A stretch of 64,000 nt of DNA from contig JAJKFL010000007.1 of assembly GCA_021186555.1 (NCBI GenBank), forward strand, positions 30,456,177 to 30,520,176, written 5' to 3'. The position numbers were made by a program, and so were the translations under genes. Shown piece by piece: positions 11,300 to 23,010 of the stretch. Origin of the DNA: Reticulitermes speratus. Its lineage: Eukaryota > Arthropoda > Insecta > Blattodea > Rhinotermitidae. Under the pieces are notes generated by a model. That model was not told where the DNA came from. It ran no database searches and worked only from the letters and a program-made list of their open reading frames with translations. Every line of letters begins with the position of its first letter. Position 1 is the stretch's first letter.

Positions 11300-12290
11300 A
11301 TGTATATATTTTGTGTTTACAGCTTCATCTTCGACAGTTCTTACGCAAGAATTATGAAATTCTTCAGGCCATTCCGTATCAAATATCCTCCATTCTATTC
11401 CTTCATGCGTTAAAAGAGTTTTAAAAGACTCACACATCCATGTACCGGGAATAAGTCAGGTTTGTGGCGTGCCCATTTTCCGAAAAATACACGGGGGAGA
11501 CAACAGTAAAACAGCAACATTGTTTTTCTGTTTTTTTATAGTGTCATCATATCATCATCATCATCATCATCGTCATCATCATGTCTCCTGCCACACGCCT
11601 CTTCTCCCTAGTACGTCTCCTCTTGTACCAACGGTGATCCCCACCGCTCAGACTTCAAGTTTCAGACTGCAGTACCTTCCTATTATGTGTGATGTTACAA
11701 GTACAGCTGTCTTTTGTAGTGTATCTATTGAATGTTCTCCTGGTATGGATTCCAAATTTTTGTTTAAACATTTTATTACTTATTATTATTATTTATTTTA
11801 TTTATTTCTCATTTCTCATCACATTCTCTTCCTCCTCCTCATCATTTATTCGTTATGTTCATTCCTTATTATCTTCACTCTCCTCATCTCCCATAATTCC
11901 TTTTCTATTCCCTCTTATCCTCGCTTTTCGTGCTATCTTCCCTCCACCTTTCCAGCTTACAGTTGTTGCCCGCCCCCCCCCCCCTTATTCTACTCCTCAC
12001 ACTTTATCGTATTCTTCCTTTACCCTCGTGTTTACCCACAGTTGTGCTTTGAGGCCTAAAAGGATAAAAAAGAAGTGGTTCTGGTCACCGCCTTGTTCAG
12101 ATCGTTCTGGATTAGTCACAGTTCAAACAAGCGCCTGTCCACAGTTCGCACACATTTCACATAACGCTCCCCCCCCCCCCCCAGTTCTGTCCCGAATTAA
12201 ATTGCGTTACGAGCCGTGCGTGACCTTCTGTGTATAACTGGATCGTGTCTGCGTCAGGATTAACAAGATGACGAAGCCTCCGCGAAATGC
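11300..12290. other. Pyrimidine-rich stretch with (CAT)n, no gene
   Basis: (CAT)n at 11545-11583, then a strand-biased C/T-rich stretch to about 12060, including C runs at 11970-11982 and 12170-12182. Two open frames of 180-196 codons (11469-12237) have the composition of translated low-complexity sequence (runs of H, S, F, P), so I do not call them genes. Confidence 0.6.
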
Positions 12291-12294
12291 GTGG

Positions 12295-12790
12295 GTGTGT
12301 AGATACCTGCTGGTAGCTATAGCGGTGTGTAGATACCTGCTGGTAGCTATATAGCGGTGTGTAGATACCTGCTGGTAGCTATAGCAGTGTGTAGATACCT
12401 GCTGGTAGCTATATAGCGGTGTGTAGATACCTGCTGGTAGCTATAGCGGTGTGTGATACTGTGGTAGCTTATAGCGGTGTGTAGATACTGCTGGTAGCTG
12501 TAGCGGTGTGTAGATACCTGCTGTAGCTATAGCGGTGTGTAGATACTGCTGGTAGTATAGCGGTGTGTAGATACCTGCTGGTAGCTATATAGCGGTGTGT
12601 AGATACCTGCTGGTAGCTATAGCGGTGTGTAGATACTGCTGGTAGCTATATAGCGGTGTGTAGATACCTGCTGGTAGCTATAGCGGTGTGTAGATACCTG
12701 CTGGTAGCTATATAGCGGTGTGTAGATACCTGCTGGTAGCTATAGCGGTGTGTAGATACCTGCTGGTAGCTATATAGCGGTGTCGGACTG
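12295..12790. repeat. Alternating 30/32-bp tandem array, about 16 copies
   Basis: The unit GTGTGTAGATACCTGCTGG + TAGCTATA(TA)GCG alternates with and without an extra TA, giving a 62-bp dimer. Central copies (12450-12560) are missing single bases, while both flanks are regular. Confidence 0.9.
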
Positions 12791-13129
12791 ATGCAGTGGA
12801 CACACCGAACACGGTGGCGTAGCGGTGATATAGCGTCATTATTTTATCTGACAAATACGATGTCATTTCCGTCGGTGGTCTATTTGCCGTGAATCGTGGT
12901 CCACCGGTTGTAGTGCAATGCATTGCAGTTAAATTAAGCTTTGGGTTGTTTTAATAAATTAAAGAAGTGGGAAAGTTTTAGTTCAATGCTTTCAATGTTC
13001 TTTGCGACAAACGAGCCGACAGGAAGTGAAAAAGATACTTGTGAAATAAGTTAACGAACAAATTGAATGAAGACATTGTGAAACAAAACTACAAATTTAT
13101 TCTAAAATAATGATTTGTTTACAACATGC

Positions 13130-13240
13130 TACATGTTTCGGCCGTCAAAAAGTCATTGTCAGGCTTTATACAAAAATAAAAATTATACAAATTATACAAA
13201 TATAAAAATTATACAAATTATACAAATATAAAAATCACGG
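13130..13240 (-). repeat. Hammerhead-like core plus short AT tandem
   Basis: Minus-strand reading GCCTGACAATGAC...GGCCGAAACATGTAGC (core 13130-13163). Directly beside it are reiterations of ATTATACAAATTATACAAAT to about 13240. The core box is CTGACAA here, so this copy departs from CTGANGA. Confidence 0.5.
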
Positions 13241-13621
13241 ATCCGATAATTCGGAACTACTATTGTCGAATCTCGGCCAGGTCGTCCGCTATACTCGGCT
13301 CTTACGTTCGTCTTGCTCAGCCTTCAGCCGAATTCCGAGATAATGTCTTTGAGGTCAGCCATTAGCGCTTCCTTACAGATCCTTACAGGTCCTGTTGTCA
13401 GGAATGTAATTGAATCTCATTAACTCGCTGGTCTGTGACTGGTTATGTAGCTGTAATGGCGCGGGGTTAAGTAACTTGCATATATATATCAGTCACATCG
13501 GTTTTTGCAGCTAGTTACAGATATTATGTTTACAGTTAATCTAATCTGAATGTACACTGTGCGTGGTATTTCCTCTATACTGATTTAAAGATGCGTATAG
13601 ACTGAAATAATGGAGCAGTGA

Positions 13622-13905
13622 CAGCTTTATGTAGTATAGTGATCAGGCTACGGGCTGGACGGTCCGGGTTTCGATTCCCGGCAGGTTCAAGGAATCTTTC
13701 TCTTCTGCACTAAGTCCAGACCGGCTCTGGGGCATAACCAGCCCTCTCTTCAGGGGGTACCGGCGGGTCTCTCACGAGGTCAAAGTGGCCGGGAGTGGAG
13801 CAGACCACTCGTTTCTGACGAGCGCGGACTTTAAGAACAAATGTGAATAAACCGTCACTTCCCTATACTCCTTCAGGACGCGCACAGGGACACCTTTACG
13901 TAGGC
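13622..13905 (+). mobile_element. tRNA-derived SINE, family 2
   Basis: TAGTATAGTGATCAGGC (A-box region) and GGTTTCGATTCCCGGC (B box) are followed by a GC-rich body and the tail CTTCAGGACGCGCACAGGG, ACACCTTTACG. It matches 895-1180 in head and tail. Confidence 0.75.
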
Positions 13906-14072
13906 TGGAATAGTCTTATTGTGTTAGAAAATGGGAAGTTGTAGCAGTTTTATCGTTTGAAAGAAAAATTGCAAGCTCAAATCTCACACACAAACAGCTT
14001 GGCGATTTCATTAGTTTATTTTCTTCCGTTTTTATAGCGTTCGAAAAATTGCGAAGAGCGACTATTAACTTC

Positions 14073-14076
14073 GCCA

Positions 14077-14133
<57 letters not shown>

Positions 14134-14135
14134 GC
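14073..14135. repeat. (TGTC)n microsatellite
   Basis: About 13 tandem TGTC/GTCT tetramers, followed by TGCC variants. Confidence 0.95.
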
Positions 14136-14299
14136 CTGCCTGCCCGTCCACACGGAACAACACGGCTCCCACTGGACGGATATTCAGGAAATTTGATATT
14201 AGAGTATTTTTCGAAAATCTGTCGAGAAAATTTAAGTTTTATTAAACTCTCACAAGAATAGCAGGTACTTTACGTGAAGACCTATGGATATTTATGATA

Positions 14300-14600
14300 A
14301 TATCTCGCTGAATTCTTCTTAGAATGATCAGTGTTTCAGGCAAACGTTGTAGGAAAATCAAAACACACGTTTTACGTTCAATAATTTTTCCCGGAAATGG
14401 TGCCGTTTATGACAATGTGGAAATATTTGGTAGAGTCAGACAGACGACAGATGACAATATAATACGGCGCATGCGCTTTGCGTGCTGGATAACTAAGGCT
14501 ACAGACACACACTCAGAATATGTAATACTTATTGCTTTTCCACGGCAACAGTGGTTACGCGAACGCGTCTCATTGTAACATTTATACGTGCGTTGCTTGT
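14300..14600 (-). repeat. Unclassified interspersed repeat, copy 2
   Basis: Reverse-complement counterpart of 4185-4530, sharing the segments with GCGCATGCGC, GGCTACAGACACACAC and ATTGCTTTTCCACG. Confidence 0.6.
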
Positions 14601-14639
14601 CTTGTTGTGAAGGAAGGTAGGTTGAAAGCAAAACAAAAA

Positions 14640-15517
14640 ATATGCTAATAACAATGAATCTGTAGGACTATAAATCCAATTGTAATTCATGAGAAGCTTG
14701 GTTATTACATTTGTCACAATACAACATCCGGTTTCCTAACTTACGCTATGTATACTTGATTAGTGCGAGATGTATTACCTTTTGCAGCAGAGGCGTAAAC
14801 ACCTCAGTCTATTCTTTCTAACGGTCCAGCCGTCGCACGCAGCTTTGACACGTCACTGAACAATCTGTACACAGATGCAGCGCCACGGTATGACAGTGGC
14901 GATTTTAAGAAGTAATCTTTCAGAAACACTCTGTGATTAACTGACCCACCCTGTAGGAGTAGCGAAAGGGAACTGCTTGCGCTGCCAGAACGTGTCATTC
15001 TGCTGTCGCAACAGACAAATTCGCAGCAAACGTGGAAAAACACAAAACGATATAATTTGTAGCGAACGCTGTGAGCGTAGATTGGAATATGAAGATTAGT
15101 GAACATGCAGGGGATGCTGGGAGGGAGGGGGCTTGCGGGGCGCACGGGTCAGCTCCCTGCGGGTTTCGAAGGCTAATCATGAGCCGGCGAGCGTTATTTC
15201 CGGCCCGCTTGATTGCGCACTGTTAATCAAATATAGTTCCAGTTTTCGGGGTCATAACTTTTCCATATTCCCGAGCTGCTAGACGCTACCACAGGCTGTA
15301 CGTAAATAAGAGACACCACACTGGTACTACTTTGTGCTTGTGTTCTTTGCAATAAGTAAGATTAATCTTAAGAAGCAGAGAAAACGTGTTTACAACAGAA
15401 TGCAGTACTGTGCACTGTATCATAGAATAGCATAGGCAGTAAAAGAGTAGTGTAAGATATACAGTAGTCAATTTGACGCTATCCATTTCGTTGTTTATGT
15501 AGAATTACATGAATAAC
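14640..15517. other. No gene recognised
   Basis: Minus-strand open frames at 14804-15180 overlap in two frames and lack motifs. Nothing else is supported. Confidence 0.4.
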
Positions 15518-15819
15518 AATACGTTTTGCGTGTGACACAACCTAATTTATTATTGTTTTTTTCTCAAACACTACATGTTTCGATCAAGCCGATTATCATC
15601 AGGTGTTTATTTTACACAAAAACTTGAAAATCAATGTAAAAAAAATATAAATTTTTGCGATATCTCACAAATGATGTAAAATTACAAGTCGATTGTAATG
15701 TACATTTTACATCATTTGTGATATCTCGCAAAAAAAATTACATTTTTACCTTGAGTTTTAAGTTTTTGTACAAAATAAACTCCTGATGATGATCGACTTG
15801 ATCGAAACAAAAATAAGTA

Positions 15820-15860
<41 letters not shown>

Positions 15861-15884
15861 TAGGTTGTGTCAGACGTAATACGT
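15518..15884. mobile_element. Inverted-repeat element with paired cores
   Basis: Terminal repeats GTGACACAACCT (15532-15543) and AGGTTGTGTCAGAC (15862-15875). Inner arms carry the core in both orientations (CTACATGTTTCGATCAAG at 15572 and CCTGATGATGATCGAC...GAAAC near 15781), and TTTTTGCGATATCTCACAAA arms sit at the centre. AATACGT lies on both flanks (15518-15524, 15878-15884) as a possible target duplication. An (AAT)n tract occupies 15819-15857. Confidence 0.7.
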
Positions 15885-16835
15885 AGTGTTATTTATGTAA
15901 TAGAGTGGTACTATTTATGCAATAGAGTGGTGTTATTTATGCAATACACTGGTATTATTTATGCAACAGAGTGGTGTTATTTATGCAATAGAGTGGTACT
16001 ATTTATGCAATAGAGTGGTGTTATTTATGCAATACACTGGTATTATTTATGCAACAGAGTGGTGTTATTTATGCAATACACTGGTATTATTTATGCAACA
16101 GAGTGGTGTTATTTATGCAATACACTGGTATTATTTATGCAACAGAGTGGTGTTATTTCTGCAATACACTGGTATTATTTATGCAACAGAGTGGTGTTAT
16201 TTATGCAATACACTGGTATTATTTATGCAACAGAGTGGTGTTATTTCTGCAATACACTGGTATTATTTATGCAACAGAGTGGAGTTATTTATGCAATACA
16301 CTGGTATTATTTATGCAACAGAGTGGTGTTATTTATGCAATACACTGGTATTATTTACGCAACAGAGTGGTGTTATTTATGCAATACACTGGTATTATTT
16401 ATGCAACAAAGTGGTGTTGTTTATGCAATACACTGGTATTATTTATGCAACAGAGTGGTGTTATTTATGCAATACACTGGTATTATTTACGCAACAGAGT
16501 GGTGTTATTTATGCAATACACTGGTATTATTTATGCAACAAAGTGGTGTTATTTATGCAATACACAGGTATTATTTATGCAACAGAGTGGTGTTATTTAT
16601 GCAATACACTGGTATTATTTATGCAACAGAGTGGTGTTATTTATGCAATACACTGGTATTATTTATGCAACAAAGTGGTGTTATTTATGCAATAGACTGG
16701 TACTATTTATGCAACAAAGTGGTGTTATTTATGCAATAGACTGGTACTATTTATGCAATAGACTGGTACTATTTATGCAATAGACTGGTACTATTTATGC
16801 AATAGAGTGGTATTATTTATGCAACAAAGTGGTGT
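15885..16835. repeat. 22-bp tandem array, about 43 copies, mostly paired as 44 bp
   Basis: Two half-units alternate: TTATTTATGCAATACACTGG and TTATTTATGCAACAGAGTGG, each plus two bases. The flanks contain a third version (CAATAGAGTGG / CAATAGACTGG). All three forward frames stay open because the unit lacks stops, so the 226-244-codon frames here are not genes. Confidence 0.95.
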
Positions 16836-16839
16836 TTCC

Positions 16840-17290
16840 CAAACGTATTTCGGTGCGGAGTGCATTGATTTTGGGGAAATTGACCGATCCCAAGACAATT
16901 AAAAGGCATCATCTATTTTAAAAATTAAATATGGTGAAACAATCTTGTTAATCCGAAACTAGAGGATTGTGTAACAAAACTTACTGATTTGAAATTTATT
17001 TGGACTTGTTTGGTTTGCGAACAACAATATTTTCAGTAAATATTTGGGCTGCCTTCATAAGCACAGTTTACAAACGGCACTTACACTGCACCGTGTCGCG
17101 CTGCTAAGGCTACTTGCTGTTCTGTTTTATAATTCTGTACAATCAGGACTAGCCAGTAGAGAAGGCACACGCGATCTTTATGCTCTGTACAAATCAGTTT
17201 TGGAACCTTTCCACTAATTACTGATTTTTCCGAATGTGCTTCTTTGCTGTTATAATTTTAATATTACACACCTTCGTGTAATTGTCTTAT
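16840..17290. other. No gene recognised
   Basis: AT-rich sequence with no motif or repeat partner found. Confidence 0.4.
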
Positions 17291-17762
17291 ATACACATAT
17301 TTATTTCCAACTGACTGCACCATACATAGTTTTTATGCTCCTACATGTTTCGACCTCGAACCGCAGCCATCTTCAGGGAGCTACAGCACGTTAATTGCAG
17401 TACAGTACAGTACGTTCTTTCATGGAGAACACATTGAGCATCTAAACAAACTTCAGATTTCGCCTCCATCACAAACCGAAGAAGAATCTGTTATTACGAA
17501 ATGTTTGGATATAATATTTTACATAATCTTTAATATACTACTTCTATTACAACTTCAATACAATTTTAATAATTATTAATTAATTGTGGAACAAATAACA
17601 CATGTATGTACTTCACCATTTACGGCTGACAAGTTGCACAACATGCTGCAAGTGTCCTCAAGTATTGTAGCTCGCTGAAGATGACTGCGGTTCGTGGCCG
17701 AAACATGTAGCAGCATCAAAACTATGTATTGTGCAGTCCATTCGAAATAAATGTTTGTATAT
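17291..17762. mobile_element. Inverted-repeat element with hammerhead-like cores
   Basis: Arms of about 100 bp (17291-17390 and 17663-17762) share TTATTTC, ACTGCACCATACATAG and the core. The right core reads GCTGAAGATGACTGCGG...GCCGAAACATGTAGC (17675-17709), and the left arm carries its complement. The spacer of about 270 bp is AT-rich and non-coding. Confidence 0.75.
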
Positions 17763-18345
17763 CCGTACTGTTCTATTTCATTAGGAATAAATTGGACAGG
17801 TAATAATCATTAAGTGAGTTTTTCCGGATCCCTGCACCAAATCCTAAGGAATTTCGTTCGGTGGTGTCACCAAGTTTCCTATTCAATATGTACCCGTGGA
17901 TCTCTGCCCTGGCGTAAAGCTGCCGAATCGTCAAGCTTCCCATTTATTTCCATTCAGCACCGATTTTAAAGAGGCATGGAGCTGTATGCCATTCGGGCAC
18001 GTACCTTCAGGGTTTCTTCAAGGATATCTTTACATTTTACGTTTCGTGGTACCGTAATAATACGGGGGCATTTCCCCTGCTGCACAGTTATAAACGGGTA
18101 CTTCAGCTTATCGGTCCCATGTAAAGTTAAATTCGACAGCACTTTTCCCCAGTACCAGGTCAAATGTTGAGCTAATCTACAAGATACTTTATAGTGTTTT
18201 ATGTTGGTTTTCTCTAAGCCCCCTTATCTAATGCTGATTTTGAACTTCAGAGATTAGAGATCTTCTGGAAAATTAATTCGGACCGATTGTTGGGATTACA
18301 AAAATAATTTAGACCACAAAGGGTTAATAATTTCTCTTGCTTATT
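17763..18345. other. No gene recognised
   Basis: Sequence downstream of copy A's stop. The small open frames on both strands at 17966-18170 are complementary to one another. No shared 3' SINE is found here, unlike copies B, D and E. Confidence 0.45.
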
Positions 18346-21300
18346 TTATTGTGTTGGGTCCATCGATAGACTGGTAAATCCAGTAATCATTTCAAGCACA
18401 ATTCCATCAGGAATATCGGATTCTTTGCACCCTCGTTCCCGCAGATATTTGACAACTGCCTCTGCTCCAATCCTACCATCACTCTCCTTATTATAAAAGT
18501 ATTGAGAATCTGCACCACCTGCTGCTTGAATGATGGCCCAGTCAAGGGCTGTCCTACCTACATCATCACGTGCGTTCAATGAGGCATCTCCTTCCTCCAC
18601 CAACATGCGGACAGAATCAATGCAGCCGTCTCTAGCAGCTTTGATCAGTGGTGTCTGATCAAGTTCGTTCCAAATGTTGCAGTCCGCACCTTGCTCGATC
18701 AGCCACTTCATGATTCTCAGTTGTCGGTTGTCTGCTGCTACGTGCATAGCAGTCACCTTCACTCCAGTAAATGTCTGATCAATGCCGACACCGATGCTTT
18801 TCAAAAACTGCATGAGTAATAAGCAGTCCTGTTGTACGGCTTCTACTACGATTTCGCCAATGTAATCTGAGTCGTGTACCCGGTTGATAATTACCTCCAG
18901 GTCCTTTCTGTCAACATTATGTTTAAGTAGCTGCTCCACCAAAAACCAGGCCCCAGATTTTATGGCATACCGCAATGGCGTCCACTGCATCACGTTGTCC
19001 TCGTCACACAAACAGGCTCCGTGGTTCAAGAGGCTGTCCGTTATGACCTCAGCCCAACGTGCTCTATCTCCTTGTGCCGCAATGAGGTGCATAGCAGTTC
19101 TGCCACCCCTATCCCGAGCATTGATATCACTTCCTGCCTGCAGTAGGTTTTCCACATCGTTAATGTTCAAGTTTAATACTGCGCAGTGTAGTTCACTGCC
19201 ATCGCCAGTATCCTGTCGAACTCTGCCATCATGACTTCGTATGAAAGTTCGAAAAGAATGTTTTCGAGAACGCTTCTGTTTGACTCGAAGTTCTTGCTGA
19301 ACCAGCGGGCTGTCAGGCACTGTGCGAATTTAGGATGCACGAAATGGGGCCTGCCCTCTAGACCACTAATCGCCAAACCTGTTTTATGCTTTCCAGCCAG
19401 GACTTCTGATACAAAAGGCTTTATTTCTTCTCCTATTTCCTTGTCGTGTAATGCTTTTAGCACAGGAGAAGACAGTGTGTCTATTAAAGCACATCCCTCG
19501 ACATTTTTCAAAAACGTACTCGTCAGCATTTCATGGTTACTTTGAACGCCTTCCTTTTTCGTCTGTAGTTGGTAATTATGCAATCCCCTTTCAAAAAATC
19601 TGCCATACAAGTAAACTAAATCCAAACTTTCTGGCAGGCTGAAATCTCCCGTTTCTACATTCAGTTCAAACGCAGTGGCTATCATCATAATGAAGAATGG
19701 AGAGTAGTGAAGCTTCTATCGTAGACTGACTTATGTGTCAACGAAAGAAGCCGTTTTATGAAATCGATCAAACATGTTTGATCTGTGTTCGTATTTGCTT
19801 TGGACATCCAGAGGTTCAGAAGGATCAGTTCTTGAAATGAGTTTGAAAGTGGTTCCAAAGTTAAAGCTTCAACTGCCAGCCGCTTTTCAAGCCTTTCCCT
19901 CGTAACAGGACATGACATAACACATATTCTGCTCACTCTGGTCTTCCTGAGGGTAGCCAGAATGACATCAGCTTTGTCCGCATCGATGGGACTGATCTGA
20001 TCATATCCATTTGTCAAAACGGTTATGTTTCCACTCACCTCTAATGCCTGCTTAAGCAGAGTCTTGCTCAGATTGTAGTACTTTGATACAGGGAATACAG
20101 CGCTACCGAAGAACTGCACGATATTATCGATATTGCACGTTTTTGGATTTATTTCTTCAATTGTCTACAATTCTCGTTCCAGTTTATTCGCAAAACCCAC
20201 GACGTAGGATCGGCTAATTTTTTATTCCAAGCCAGGTGTGTTGCACTAGTTGATTTCCCCATACCCGGCTCTGCGACCACTAACACTGGCCCTCTCCAAG
20301 TCCCAGATCGACTCCTCGTTGACTTCACAGATACCACTCTTCATGTATTCTGCTATAATTCGCTTGTCAGCACGCGTTTTTTCAGCGTCGACGTAATGTA
20401 GTAAACTGTCAGTGCCACCTGTGACATTTTCCACAGCAAGTCTCCGTTGTTATAGTCAACCCAGTGCAGCCTCTTTTCGCTGTGCTTCTCACATAGCTTC
20501 AAGAAACATGTTTCCAAATCTTGCTACAAAGTAAATAAACCTGCTGCTCTGCAGGCGTTGTAAATTTCCTTCTGCTCATCATAGACAGATACAAAAGTAG
20601 AAGTTCCCGACAATCTCACGGGAAGGTACAATCTTAAGAAGATTCTTTGTCTTCATTCCGCTCACGGCAAATATATCTGGATAAGAATCTGGTTTTTTAG
20701 AGCATTTAACTGCAAATATATTCTCATTTTGAGGACTCTGGGTGCATAGTAGCCTGTATTTACATGCAGTTTACCTCCTATATTGACGGCAGTATCCATC
20801 TGTTATCAGGTCTGTGACCAGTTCAGGTCCCAAAACGTGCTCCACATTACCGTGTCGCTGTAACACACTTCTCATCGTCACTTCACAACCTTGAAAGTCT
20901 ATCTTCTTGTCTAGCACCATTACCTTGACTCCTCTGACAGCTGTTTAAACTTAAATCTGTGGTCTATAGGAACAAAATATTTTACCTGCTGAAACGAACT
21001 TAGAATTATTACGCATTTGTTCAAAGGGGCATGCTTAATAATTTCAGTCATTTGAGGCATGTGTGTGAAATGTGACGTTCCCAACTGTTGCATCACAGGA
21101 CACAATGAGCCACTCCCAAGTCGCCTCCAAGCCAAGCATGCAGCAACTCGTCTGTGTGACTCTGCAGGCATTCGATGCTCACGAAAATGCATTTTGATTG
21201 TGGCAGACAGTCCAGCAGAAGTATACTGCAGAGTGTCAGTGCATCTGACCTCAAGTGAACAGCACGTTTGTTGGATAGTTCGGCCTGAAGCCATGAGATT

Positions 21301-22111
21301 TCGCTGTTGGAAAACTTAACTCCTGTCCCGACAAATATCTTGCTACTCATGTTAAACAAACTTTTGACAACGGGAGACAAGATTCGGTCTTGGCATTCTG
21401 CAGCCAACTGCCAACCATTTCTGAAGTCATTTTTTCTTTTTTATTCTCCCACCAAGTTTTTAACGGCGTTTTGAAATAAAGTAAGTCCCTTTCATACACT
21501 TCAGGACCGGCGTTTACTTTATCGTGTTTTCCAATTTCCTCAATAATTACAACATCAAGTTCGCGTTGACCTTTCTGACCAGTGACCATTATCAATTTCT
21601 TCAAGAACTGACTAATCATGTCGAGCTTAAAATTCCGTTGTGGAGGACTTAAATCCCCAAATTCTTTAGTTTTCTTCACTTCTTTCTCTACGAGTGTATA
21701 GACGTCAATTTTCTTGTTCTCGTCTGGAGCGAAGTTAAATATTTTTCCTTTGTCGCATGTCTTTAAGATCACGTCAATCACTCTGTTCTGCCTACTGTGC
21801 TGTGACAATTTCGGTCCTAGCTGTTTGTTTGTGTAAATTATGAACTCCGACCTGTCAAGTGGAATGTCCTTGAAGGTGGAACCCTGAATGATTTGACAGT
21901 ACGATTCGAAGCATTGGTGCAGAAGTGGCACCAGATCTGAGTGCACCAAATTGGTAGTGTCCGGATTGTCGGTGTGTTTGAGCTGCATGAAGTACCGTCC
22001 TGTGCTCGTTGTGTACACGAGGTCGTCAAAATTGCCGGAGCCTGGTTTGTTGGTTGACAGTTGGAAGTTGTCGCCCCTTGCCATTCCCCGCAGGCCAATG
22101 ACAGCCGCCAT
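18346..22111 (-). pseudogene. Copy A: nuclease-like/NACHT/ankyrin STAND protein, decayed
   Basis: Seen: blocks in order on the minus strand. The N-terminal domain (22111-21347) has FDDLVYT and FMQLKH, a PD-(D/E)XK-like D...QxK pattern. The middle domain (21407-21093) has VHLRSDALTLCSILL. The NACHT P-loop AEPGMGKST lies at 20337-20149. The Walker B region reads VLTNGYDQI (20119-19685). The helical part ends with a worn TARWF block (19688-19173). About seven ankyrin repeats (19320-18346) end at a stop. Known: NACHT-type STAND NTPases are ATP switches whose C-terminal repeats sense a ligand. Odd: frame changes occur between most blocks, Walker B has lost its DGxDE acids, and the SRP motif is SCP. 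A is the most diverged copy. Upstream of the conserved AAAATGGCGGC, the frame stays open to the splice acceptor at 22247-22246, so the true start should be in an unseen exon 1. Inference: an old pseudogene. Confidence 0.85.
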
Positions 22112-22247
22112 TTTAACCTCGAACTGTTGGCCCCCGTCGTGTGCAACACCAGACCTCTTTGGTGGTGTTTGAGATCCCCGCTGTCGTTTTGCTGAGGGAG
22201 ACTTTTCACCTGATTCATTGCCACTGAGTTTCCGCCGGCCACTGTCT
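22112..22247 (-). promoter_or_regulatory. Copy A: splice acceptor and N-terminal extension
   Basis: On the minus strand CGTTTTGTGCAG ends at 22246, then AC|AGT|GGC starts exon 2 in phase 1. From there the frame is open without a stop into MAAVIGL (encoding ...AKRQRGSQTPPKRSGV...QQFEVK). Equivalent acceptors precede copies B (39902-39903) and D (57229-57228). I find no exon 1 for copy A upstream in this window. Confidence 0.6.
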
Positions 22248-22379
22248 GCACAAAACGTGAAGATGTCAGTCGGAACGGTAGGATCTGCACAGGTAGTAGA
22301 GATAAGCAGTTCTGATATGGACTGTGGGCGGGATGTCCTAATTTAGGCTTCTTGTGATTTACCCTGCTGCCTCTAAGCA

Positions 22380-23010
22380 AGCTCCATAATAATAGAACTA
22401 TATTACCAACTTAACACAGGATCTCAGTTCTTGTAACGATATTCTTAAATTTTCTCAGACGACATCCCGTTGTGTTATTATAATTTATTTCATACTAAAG
22501 GATAATTCTGGAACACGACTATCTTTTAATTGTAAAAACACATTTCTTTCTACAATAGCTCGCTACATATTTCGTCCTAGGAGGAACAAACTCGCATATT
22601 GGTGAGAGTCTTTAGAATGAGGCTGACGGTGACAGTATTTGTGGCAATATATGGCCTGAATCCTGTAAAATTGTACTTTGTGTAGTTTATGTATAGGTAA
22701 AACATTAGTGTATGTAGACGGGGAATGCAATATACTGCGTTTCCGAAACCCCACCATAGAGCGCAAAGCAATAGGTCATATATTGGTCTTTAAAACTGCT
22801 GCTGTGACAAGGCTGTCAATACTTGCTGGTGTAGATCTTACACATCTCACCTTGAACCACAACGAAAACGTCATGGTACAGGGTGTTTCTTGAACGACAA
22901 AATTTGTACATTCTGAAGTGATCAAGAAACTGCTTTACATAACTTGGGGTTTCATCTTCTTAGTCACAAAATCCCGGTGTAGGGCACAGTTCTTACCAAA
23001 TTAAATTTAT
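22380..23010. other. No gene recognised
   Basis: Contains a weak hammerhead-like half motif (CTACATATTTCGTCC near 22564) and a TACAGGGTGTTTCTTGAACG word near 22877 that resembles a transposon end. Small overlapping open frames at 22563-22893 are unconvincing. Confidence 0.4.

Noticed and set aside
11469-12237. Two overlapping frames of 182-196 codons
   Set aside because: The composition follows the pyrimidine-rich, (CAT)n and C-run sequence. No domain is seen and the frames overlap each other.
15961-16783. Three overlapping 226-244-codon frames
   Set aside because: All three forward frames of the stop-free 22-bp array are open.
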